The notes under the pieces are model-generated. The model was not told where the DNA came from, searched no databases, and saw only the letters and a list, made by a program, of their open reading frames with translations. From CABMGU01 sp964508495 (lineage in GTDB: Archaea; Nanobdellota; Nanobdellia; Woesearchaeales; ARS49), in contig CAZDUA010000006.1 in the NCBI GenBank assembly GCA_964508495.1, positions 1 to 49,562 of the forward strand: a DNA stretch of 49,562 bases, read 5' to 3'. A program made the translations under genes and the position numbers. Positions 8,243 to 15,513 of this stretch are shown here, piece after piece. Positions within the stretch are counted from its first letter, which is position 1; each line of letters begins with the position of its first letter.

Positions 8243-11077
8243 ATGAAAAAACCATCACTAGTAAAGGAAGTTGAAAAGCACTGGGACATGAAAACCCCAT
8301 TAGGCAAAAACATGCGAAAAGTCGCCGAATGGGCAATACAACACCCAGCCAGCGCAGTAGAGCCAATGCTACACAGATGGAACGGATTAATTTCAAAAGC
8401 TGGCAACGGCAAAGCATGGAATTTCGAAATTGGCTTTGAAGAAAGACCCGCACCAGCAGAAAAACACTGCAAACTAGGAAACTGCCTGATATGCGGAACA
8501 GCAATCAGATACGGAACAAGAGTCTCAGTTCTCATAAACGGCAAAAAACTCAACTTTGGAGAAGTAGGGGATTTAGTCGGCGAAGAATGCTTCGACCACA
8601 TGACGTACATCGCAGAAGCAGCAGGACAAAAAAACTTCAAAATGTACAAGTCAGACCAAAAACAAAGCGAAAAAGCATACGAAAAACTCGAAAAAGTAAC
8701 AGTATCACTCTCAGACCTAGCGCCAAAAGCAGTCAAAAAACTACAACAACAAGGATTCGACCTTGACAGCAGAATACTCGCAGAAGTAGCGGATGACGTG
8801 CAAAAAAAAATCATGAAAGGAGACACTTCAGCAGTCAAATACGAGCTGGACAAAGGAAAAACAAAAGACATGATAGGATGGGCATTAGCAAACAGAAAAG
8901 ACATCTATGATGCAAAAGTCAGGTACACAGTCGCATTATTATCACAACGCCCAGACCTAGTAAAACCAGACCAATGGGCAGCATTCATACTCTACCAATG
9001 GCAGGAAAGACCGCTAAAAACAGCAGGAGAACTAGGCGGAATAAAAGAAGACATACTGTACTTGTCAAAAATGCCAGTTGACCACGCAGTCATACAAAAA
9101 TACGGCAAAGTAGACCTTGAAAAAACAGTTGAGCCAGTAAAAGCATTCAACAAAGCAAGATGGGAAGAAGCAAAACTAGGACAACTGCTTGAGAGAGAAG
9201 CAGTCACAAAAGCGCAATCACGCGCAGTAAAAAGCGCAGTGCCATACCTGCGCGAAAGACGAGAAGTTCACAACAGAGAAACAATAAACAACTATTGCAA
9301 TCCGGAAGAATTCAACACGGTCCTTACAGAACTAAAAGAAAAAGTTGACGTTGAAAGAAAACTGTACTCAGCAGCAAAATCAAAAGGCATAGAAGAGCCA
9401 GCAATGCCATGGAAAAAAGACACATGGAAAGCACTCCGCGACTTCTTCGAACTCGAAGAAAGAGTAAAAAGAACAGATAGCACAGTAAGCACCAGAGACA
9501 TCTTCCTCAACTACGTATTCATGGAAAACGCGGACAAAACAGCCAGAACACTATACGTAGAAGGCAAAAAAGTACAGCTTGCCAAACAAAAAGGAGACGA
9601 CGTACTTGGAAGAGCATACTCAACCATCAAAGAAGCAAAAATAGACGCTGAAAAACTTGACAAGCTCGTCAACAGCGCACTTGATTTTGAGCAAACTCCC
9701 AAGTGGATGAAGAAAAAAGTCAGGGAAACAGGCATCAGCCTCAAAGGCGTCAAAAAACTCATTGAAGACGTCAAAGAAACATACTCTGCAGGCATTCTTC
9801 CAACCAAATATGTACAACCAGACAGCAAAAAAACAGGCATGCTTGAACGGGCAATCCAGATAACCGCTGATTTTATTCCAGACGACGGCAGCATTGCAAA
9901 AAACACCACTTACCTGCGCCAGCTTGAAACAGAACTTGACGTCAAGATAGCAAACATCAGAGCAGAAGACGGAAGAACAGCAACCAGAAAATCAGACGCG
10001 CGCTTCAACACTAAAATCTACGAAGGCAGGAAGTACTTCAGCAAAGAACAAAAAACGGCAGTAGAAAACCTCATGCGAATGCTTCCGCACGAGCTCAAAG
10101 ACCTTGATGTTTCAAAGACCAAAGAAATGGTTGAAGAAGTTAAAAAGTTCCACGCGGAAAACAAAGTGCATAACAACGTTACCAACAACTGGCGCTGGAA
10201 CTCTGACTATGTCGACTTCAAAAAAGCAGAACTGCCACAGAAACGCGGAGTGGCACTGCAATACCTGCCATTCAGCTGGTATGCTGATGAAGCAAAACGC
10301 GTGAAAGAATTCAACTCGTGCAACTGGGAATCAGGATACACTCCAGTAACTGACGAAATCAGAAAGCAAATGACTGAGCTCATGAGCGAACGAGCACGAA
10401 AGTATCACAAATACACAGTCGCACTACCTGAAGACAAACAAATGGAAGCCATACTCAAGGACCACAAAACCGCAATAGGCCCTGAATTGAGAAAAGCCAT
10501 CAAAGAAAAGCACGCAAGCTTCACAGACTTCCAAGCAAAATATGAAAAAATAGACTTGGAATTAGCGCTCGCCGGATGCAGCATAGAAGATCTCACCAGC
10601 AGACTTGAAAGATTGAAAGAAAGAAAAATAACAGTCGCCCTGCCAAGAAACAGCTACAACCACATTCCCAGCATTGACGAAATGATTGGCCAGCTTAAAG
10701 ACGAACAGCGCCTGCCAGACAAGGATTACCTGCCAAAAGTCAAAGACGCAGTAAGACCAGAACGAATAGTGATGAACGGGCTCGACGTACAAGCATATGA
10801 CAATCCGAAAAACCAATACTTTGATTTCATCGCGGAATCAAACGCCGAAGACCCAAAACACCAGCTGGCAATCGCGTTCGGACCAAAAAGAAACGGCAGA
10901 GCGCTGATGAAATGGACACCAACAGAACTTGACATCGGCACAACCCGCGTAGCACCAGGCACCTGGTACGCCAAAAACTGGGAGAAAAAATACGTACAGC
11001 GTATAATCGACCGCGCAGACGAAACAGGACAGGCCTACATAAGAATTATTAACGCGCGCAGCACAAATGTGTCATAG
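8243..11077 (+). CDS. Large hypothetical protein with N-terminal Cys/His cluster, 944 aa
   Basis: I do not recognise this protein. The ATG at 8243 is chosen because a TATA box sits 29 bases upstream; the frame is open further up to a TTG at 8186. Residues 75-119 contain H75-C76, C81-x2-C84, C116 and H119, spaced like a small zinc-binding fold, within a beta-rich segment that includes VSVLINGKKLNFGEVGDLVG. The remainder is long, alpha-helical and Lys/Glu-rich, without a signal peptide or membrane helix. Near the end a beta-rich stretch (LAIAFGPKRNGRALMKWTP) looks folded. Two exported-protein genes follow on the same strand. It could be a cytoplasmic scaffold or nucleic-acid-binding protein. 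Codon use resembles its neighbours. Confidence 0.7.
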   Translation: MKKPSLVKEVEKHWDMKTPLGKNMRKVAEWAIQHPASAVEPMLHRWNGLISKAGNGKAWNFEIGFEERPAPAEKHCKLGNCLICGTAIRYGTRVSVLINGKKLNFGEVGDLVGEECFDHMTYIAEAAGQKNFKMYKSDQKQSEKAYEKLEKVTVSLSDLAPKAVKKLQQQGFDLDSRILAEVADDVQKKIMKGDTSAVKYELDKGKTKDMIGWALANRKDIYDAKVRYTVALLSQRPDLVKPDQWAAFILYQWQERPLKTAGELGGIKEDILYLSKMPVDHAVIQKYGKVDLEKTVEPVKAFNKARWEEAKLGQLLEREAVTKAQSRAVKSAVPYLRERREVHNRETINNYCNPEEFNTVLTELKEKVDVERKLYSAAKSKGIEEPAMPWKKDTWKALRDFFELEERVKRTDSTVSTRDIFLNYVFMENADKTARTLYVEGKKVQLAKQKGDDVLGRAYSTIKEAKIDAEKLDKLVNSALDFEQTPKWMKKKVRETGISLKGVKKLIEDVKETYSAGILPTKYVQPDSKKTGMLERAIQITADFIPDDGSIAKNTTYLRQLETELDVKIANIRAEDGRTATRKSDARFNTKIYEGRKYFSKEQKTAVENLMRMLPHELKDLDVSKTKEMVEEVKKFHAENKVHNNVTNNWRWNSDYVDFKKAELPQKRGVALQYLPFSWYADEAKRVKEFNSCNWESGYTPVTDEIRKQMTELMSERARKYHKYTVALPEDKQMEAILKDHKTAIGPELRKAIKEKHASFTDFQAKYEKIDLELALAGCSIEDLTSRLERLKERKITVALPRNSYNHIPSIDEMIGQLKDEQRLPDKDYLPKVKDAVRPERIVMNGLDVQAYDNPKNQYFDFIAESNAEDPKHQLAIAFGPKRNGRALMKWTPTELDIGTTRVAPGTWYAKNWEKKYVQRIIDRADETGQAYIRIINARSTNVS

Positions 11078-11108
11078 TGTTTTTAAATAAGCAAAATATA
11101 ATACCATT

Positions 11109-11759
11109 ATGCGACTACGAGACCTAGTACTCGCGGCAGGACTGCTGATACCAGGATGCCATACGCCTTCTGAGCCAGTGCCACGACACCAAGCAGAACA
11201 AACTGTTGACAATGTTGTCAAGGACGCGCTTGAATACTTCCAAAACAAAGAATACGCAAAAACACAAGGACTACTAGAACAACATAGAGACTACCAAGTA
11301 AAACAAAACAAAGACCTAGACGCGCCAGCACGCTGCCTGCTCGCACTAACATACACGATGAACTGGAAGCTAGGCGATGCAGAAACCCAATTCTGGATAG
11401 TAATGCACGAGTACAAAAGAAACACTTATCTTGCAGACCAAGTGGGAACAGAGTTCTCAGAATTCTTCAAAACACAACAATACCGGAACCTTGAAAAAAT
11501 GCTAAAAGGTTACGCAGGATCTTATCCAAGACTCAATGGAGTACTAGGATTCTTAAAAACAGCGCAAAAAGACTACACGAGCGCATCAGAACACTACGGC
11601 AAAGCAGTGCCATACTTCAGCGACGACCTTGTAAACGAGTTTAAAACAGCATTCCTGAGCAGGAATCAACTATCAGCAAGCCAGAACGACCAACAAACAG
11701 CAACTGGATACTTAATTATGCTTGAAGCAATAAACGCGACAGCAACAGTAAAAAGATGA
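11109..11759 (+). CDS. Probable lipoprotein with helical repeats, 216 aa
   Basis: A short hydrophobic N-terminus ends at IPGC (C17), a near-lipobox, so the mature protein is probably lipid-anchored outside the membrane. The rest is helical, with TPR-like segments: ALEYFQNKEYAKTQGLLEQH, CLLALTYTMNWKLGDAETQF and a later LGFLKTAQKDYTSASEHYGKA. A gtttttaaataa box (about 11079-11090) lies roughly 25 bases before the ATG, fitting leaderless transcription. The stop overlaps the next start by four bases (ATGA), so the two genes are translationally coupled. The family is unrecognised. A role in protein-protein contacts at the cell surface is an inference from the fold. Confidence 0.65.
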   Translation: MRLRDLVLAAGLLIPGCHTPSEPVPRHQAEQTVDNVVKDALEYFQNKEYAKTQGLLEQHRDYQVKQNKDLDAPARCLLALTYTMNWKLGDAETQFWIVMHEYKRNTYLADQVGTEFSEFFKTQQYRNLEKMLKGYAGSYPRLNGVLGFLKTAQKDYTSASEHYGKAVPYFSDDLVNEFKTAFLSRNQLSASQNDQQTATGYLIMLEAINATATVKR

Positions 11760-12637
11760 AACACAAGAAAAAGGGAGAAATCTGGGCTCCAAAACTCGGG
11801 CCAACACTAGCAGGACTGGTTCTATCCGCATGGCTGACAATACCATCAGCAGAAGCAAGAGAAAAACCCCTCCCCGCAGGAACGCCAACACAACAAGCAG
11901 AAATACTAATCGAACAAGGAAGGACAGAAAAAGCAAACGAGATACTCTACACTCAAGAAAAAATCTGGAAGCAACACAGCCCAAAATACAAAACACCAGC
12001 AAAAGAAAACATACTCAGAATAATAGCAACAGCAGACAACATAGGAATTTTAGATTACGTATCTGGAGACCTTGAACACAAAACAAGAGACATAACAAGA
12101 AGATTTGAGTCAATAATAGCAGAGTTTGAGGAAACTCCAGTAGAAACATTATACACGCTAAGGCCAGAACTCAGAGAAACCTTCAAAACAAGAACGTACA
12201 AAAAACTAAGCAAGAAATTAGACGACCTAGCAGAAGACAACATACAAGCAAGAGCAGGAAGATTCTTCACATCACTATTAGAAGCAAAGTATGACAATAC
12301 AGCGAGAGATTTGGGCTTCCTAAAACTACAATACCCAGACAAACAAGAAAAATACCTTGAAACTTTCACAAAACTAGCAGATTACGCTCACAAACAATCA
12401 ATACAACTTGAGATTTACACAAGCTGGGCAAAAAACAAGGACAAAGCAGCAGCAGAAATACTAGAAAAAGAACAACACAAGCTCGCAAAAGACTACAACA
12501 CATTCATGCGATTACTCTACGTGCTGGACTGGGACGCGCATGACACAATAAAACAAGAACACGAACAATCACACAACAAAATCGTGAACGAAACAAACCC
12601 GGAAAATTACAAACAAGCACTAAAAGAAATACAATAG
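11756..12637 (+). CDS. Exported helical protein, 293 aa
   Basis: A basic N-terminus (MKHKKKGEIWAPK) leads into a hydrophobic stretch (LAGLVLSAWLTIPSAEA) with an AEA-like signal-peptidase site near residue 34. The mature part is Lys/Glu/Gln-rich and helical, with repeat-like pairs such as QQAEILIEQGRTEKANEILY that recall TPR motifs. It is coupled to the preceding lipoprotein gene by a 4-base overlap and is probably its partner. The 3' end lies one base from the convergent rps7 stop. No catalytic motif is visible and no family is recognised. Export is supported by sequence; the function is open. Confidence 0.65.
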   Translation: MKHKKKGEIWAPKLGPTLAGLVLSAWLTIPSAEAREKPLPAGTPTQQAEILIEQGRTEKANEILYTQEKIWKQHSPKYKTPAKENILRIIATADNIGILDYVSGDLEHKTRDITRRFESIIAEFEETPVETLYTLRPELRETFKTRTYKKLSKKLDDLAEDNIQARAGRFFTSLLEAKYDNTARDLGFLKLQYPDKQEKYLETFTKLADYAHKQSIQLEIYTSWAKNKDKAAAEILEKEQHKLAKDYNTFMRLLYVLDWDAHDTIKQEHEQSHNKIVNETNPENYKQALKEIQ

Positions 12638-12638
12638 A

Positions 12639-13235
12639 TTAACGAGAAGAATCTGCCTGTCGCTCAATCTCGCCCTTCTTTGAGATTGCCAAAGATTTAG
12701 CGTCAAGCCTGAAAGCGCCGATAATCTCTTCAGCAAGAGCATCCTCAACAGAAGTTTTCTTATTGAAACATCGCTCGTAAGCGCCCTGAACAAAATAACG
12801 CAAAGCAACATCAACCCTTCTCTGAGGAGCGCAATCAGTAGCCTTAGGATAACGAGCGCCGCCATATTCAATTGTAACTATTTCCTCACGAGGAGCAGCA
12901 TTCTCCAAAGCCTTAACGAAAACCTTAATAGGATTTTCCTTAGTCCTCTGCTCAACAAGCTTGAAAGTGTCAAGAACAATACGGTAGCTCAAAGCGCCCT
13001 TTCCAGTAGTATGACCGGAGCTTCTCAAATGCTTCTTAGCCTTGTGGCCAGGAATCATAACCTTGTTAATCAAACGCTCAACAATGAAAACCTTAGACTT
13101 GTGGAATTTCTTGCCAGCATAACGCGCGCCAGTCTTAGGAACATAACGAGCATCAAGAGTAATATATCTCTGCAAGCCCATATCATCAACCTTGATTCCT
13201 TCAACAGTCCACTTGTTAAACGCAAGAACACTCAT
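12639..13235 (-). CDS. rps7: 30S ribosomal protein uS7
   Basis: This 198-residue protein is the small-subunit head protein that nucleates assembly of the 16S rRNA 3' domain. It carries the archaeal uS7 signatures: IVERLINKVM, NPIKVFVKALENAAPREEIVTIEYGG (cited in parts) and the basic RRVDVALRYF helix. It is the last gene of the RNA polymerase/translation operon, with its ATG overlapping the rps12 stop by four bases. In many archaea this operon continues into the elongation factor 1A gene. Here a convergent gene ends one base away, so the operon stops at rps7. Confidence 0.97.
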   Translation of the reverse strand: MSVLAFNKWTVEGIKVDDMGLQRYITLDARYVPKTGARYAGKKFHKSKVFIVERLINKVMIPGHKAKKHLRSSGHTTGKGALSYRIVLDTFKLVEQRTKENPIKVFVKALENAAPREEIVTIEYGGARYPKATDCAPQRRVDVALRYFVQGAYERCFNKKTSVEDALAEEIIGAFRLDAKSLAISKKGEIERQADSSR

Positions 13236-13669
13236 TTACGCGCCTTCTCAATCCTGCCCTTCAAAAGAGCAATCAAACTCTGATCATTAACCTTGATAAC
13301 CTGCCATCGAACACCAGGAATGTCTCCTTTGGATTTTCCCTGACATCCGCCAATGCTCTCAATAAAAACCTCATCGTGCTCGTCAATAAGCTTCTGAGCA
13401 CCAGTGCCTGGCATAAAAGCAGTAACTTGCCTGCCATTCTTAACGAGCTGAACACGGCAGCACTTCCTCATAGCTGAGTTAGGCTGTTTTGCCTCAAGCT
13501 GAACTTTCTCAATCACAATACCCTTAGCCTGAGAAGCACCCTCCAATGGGTCTGCCTTCTTTTGCAACTGAAGAATTCTTCTAATGTAATTACCATCGCG
13601 CCATCTACCATCATGCCTGCGCTTCTTCAACGCCTTTCCAGTGTTCAAACCGTTTGATTTTCTGCCCAT
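13232..13669 (-). CDS. rps12: 30S ribosomal protein uS12
   Basis: The 145-residue protein is the decoding-centre protein uS12. It has the near-invariant PNSAMRKCCRVQLVKNGR segment and the archaeal/eukaryotic C-terminus, including GDIPGVRWQVIKVNDQSLIAL. The N-terminal GRKSNGLNTGKALKKRRHDGRW extension is typical for archaea. Its start lies directly against the nusA stop with no spacer, and its stop overlaps the rps7 start. Confidence 0.97.
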   Translation of the reverse strand: MGRKSNGLNTGKALKKRRHDGRWRDGNYIRRILQLQKKADPLEGASQAKGIVIEKVQLEAKQPNSAMRKCCRVQLVKNGRQVTAFMPGTGAQKLIDEHDEVFIESIGGCQGKSKGDIPGVRWQVIKVNDQSLIALLKGRIEKARK

Positions 13670-14086
13670 TTAAACAACTCTAATCTCTTTAATAGGAAAA
13701 TAACGCTTCACAATCTCCTCAAACAAGCGAAGATTCGAAGCTCCACGACCTATCAGCAAACCACGGGTTTTTAAATCTTTCGCCGATATCAATACCGTAG
13801 CATCCTGCAATTTTGCCTCCCTCAACTCCAACGGAGCCACCACTTTCTTCACAAACTGCAAGACATCAGTATGAAACTCAACAATCTTAACCCTCTTCTT
13901 AACCTTGTTCTCCAAACTTTTAACATGCTGGCCTCCCTTGCCAACAGCCTTTCCAACCTCGCCCTCATGAACGATAAAAATTATCTGCTCATCAGAAGAA
14001 ACACAATCCTTGACATGGGCGCCCGTCACCTGCTCGAACAACGCAATCATCTGCATTGTCTGCATGTCAAGAACTATTTTAGTCAT
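13670..14086 (-). CDS. nusA: Archaeal NusA-like transcription factor (two KH domains)
   Basis: The protein has 138 residues from the ATG at 14086; a longer frame upstream is rejected because it would overlap rpl30e deeply. It consists of two KH RNA-binding domains, shown by the GxxG loops VGKGGQHVKSL and IGRGASNLRLFEEIVKR. Archaeal NusA lacks the polymerase-binding and S1 domains of bacterial NusA and lies between rpl30e and rps12, as here. It probably binds nascent RNA with RNA polymerase. The start overlaps the rpl30e stop by four bases. Confidence 0.93.
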   Translation of the reverse strand: MTKIVLDMQTMQMIALFEQVTGAHVKDCVSSDEQIIFIVHEGEVGKAVGKGGQHVKSLENKVKKRVKIVEFHTDVLQFVKKVVAPLELREAKLQDATVLISAKDLKTRGLLIGRGASNLRLFEEIVKRYFPIKEIRVV

Positions 14087-14361
14087 GCCGTAACGCCAAC
14101 AACAGAAATTGCAAAAGGTTTCCTGCACACAACGCCGATCTCCTCGTTCGTCTGCGCAATCACAACACACTCAACACTGCCAAGCCTGCAATAACGCTCC
14201 ACATCAGTTCTCACACTTGGATCACAGTTAGAAGCCAAAACGACCTTCATCAACTTCCCCCTTCTCAAAAACTTCAAAGTCTCCTCAGTACCAAGAATCA
14301 ACTTTCCAGACGCCAGCAACTTTTTCAATTCCGCAACGATATCACTGTCAACTTTTGCCAT
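14083..14361 (-). CDS. rpl30e: Ribosomal protein eL30-like (L30e)
   Basis: This 92-residue member of the L7Ae/L30e RNA-binding fold has the typical KSGK-like region (LASGKLILGTEETLKFLRRGK). The VVLASNCDPSVRTDVERYC strand-helix follows and binds kink-turn RNA. Position between rpoA2 and nusA is the conserved archaeal arrangement, which separates it from L7Ae itself. The start is one base downstream of the end of rpoA2, so translation is probably coupled. Confidence 0.93.
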   Translation of the reverse strand: MAKVDSDIVAELKKLLASGKLILGTEETLKFLRRGKLMKVVLASNCDPSVRTDVERYCRLGSVECVVIAQTNEEIGVVCRKPFAISVVGVTA

Positions 14362-14362
14362 T

Positions 14363-15505
14363 TTATTTCTTCTCCTTCACGATTTTTGCAATCAAACCAG
14401 GAAGGCCAGTACCAACCGGAACAGGCTGGTTAAGCATAACGTTCTCAACAACGCTGTTCAACTGGTCAACCTCGCCCTTCAAAGCAGCATTAATAATATG
14501 CTTAATCGGAGTTTCAAATGACGCACGAGCAAGCACTGAAGCCTTCTCGCTGACAACTCCATAACGAGTAATACCCATTATTTCACCGCCAGCAGTCATC
14601 GTATCAGCAACAAGCATGATATGACGAATGTCAACGTTAAGACCTTGTGTTTCTATGACCTTGAAAACCTCGTCCATAATAGCCTGTCTTGCAGCCTCAA
14701 CACCAAGAACTTCCGCAATCTCGTGAATATCATTTGTAGAAGTTCTTTCAGTATCAACAAAATCAAGCTCGAATAATTTTTTCAAATTGCTACCAGCAGT
14801 AATAATGATGAACTCTTCCTTCCTCTTAACAGGCAAAATCTGGCTGACACCCTTGATACCCTTAACGTAAACTTCCTTTGCCTTCTCCTTCAGTCTGTAC
14901 AAAGAGTTCAACCCTTTGTCATCATCCTTGCCCTTAAGCTTCAAAACAATAGCGCCATCCTCAGCCTTAACAGAAGCATCGTTCGCAAGACCCTTCTCAA
15001 CAGCTTTTGCGAGAACCGCAGGAGTAATATCAAGCTCTTTCATCTTCTCAGAGTTAAGTTTAAGGTCAATCTTCAAATCAACAATGTTCATACCATACTC
15101 AGTAACAATCTCGCCAAGCTTCGTCTCCTTAATCTGCAAAGCGACCTCCCTGATATCCTTGCCCTTATTGTAAGGCGGCTTCAAGAAAATCTCCATCTGA
15201 GGAGTAGTAATAGACTTCCTGCCGTCAAGAATCTCAATAATACGAGGCAAACCCATCGTAACGTTCATCTCTGCAACACCAGCGTAGTGGAAAGTGTTCA
15301 AGGTCATCTGCGTGCCCGGCTCGCCAATACTCTCAGCGCCAACAAGACCAACAGCCTCGCCAGCATCAATCTGCGCAGCAAGAAACTCCTCATAAACCTT
15401 CTGAACAACCTTCTTCAACTTGCTTGAAGGGCACTTTTCCTCAATCTCCCTCAAAAGCAATGGAGGAAGCTTGTCTTCATAATCCTTTAAATCAGAGTGT
15501 ACCAT
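14363..15505 (-). CDS. rpoA2: DNA-directed RNA polymerase subunit A''
   Basis: The 380-residue protein is the C-terminal part of the largest polymerase subunit. It carries the bridge/trigger region (GEAVGLVGAESIGEPGTQMTLNTFHYAG) that handles the incoming nucleotide, and the C-terminal jaw/clamp residues, including MTAGGEIMGITRYGV. The split from A' at this site is the normal archaeal state. The gene begins eight bases after the rpoA1 stop with a ggtga Shine-Dalgarno. Confidence 0.97.
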   Translation of the reverse strand: MVHSDLKDYEDKLPPLLLREIEEKCPSSKLKKVVQKVYEEFLAAQIDAGEAVGLVGAESIGEPGTQMTLNTFHYAGVAEMNVTMGLPRIIEILDGRKSITTPQMEIFLKPPYNKGKDIREVALQIKETKLGEIVTEYGMNIVDLKIDLKLNSEKMKELDITPAVLAKAVEKGLANDASVKAEDGAIVLKLKGKDDDKGLNSLYRLKEKAKEVYVKGIKGVSQILPVKRKEEFIIITAGSNLKKLFELDFVDTERTSTNDIHEIAEVLGVEAARQAIMDEVFKVIETQGLNVDIRHIMLVADTMTAGGEIMGITRYGVVSEKASVLARASFETPIKHIINAALKGEVDQLNSVVENVMLNQPVPVGTGLPGLIAKIVKEKK

Positions 15506-15513
15506 TTTTTCAC

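Noticed and set aside
14087..14170. Extended start for the NusA-like gene
   Set aside because: The Cys-rich extension overlaps rpl30e in another frame and has no family support; the ATGA-coupled ATG at 14086 is better.
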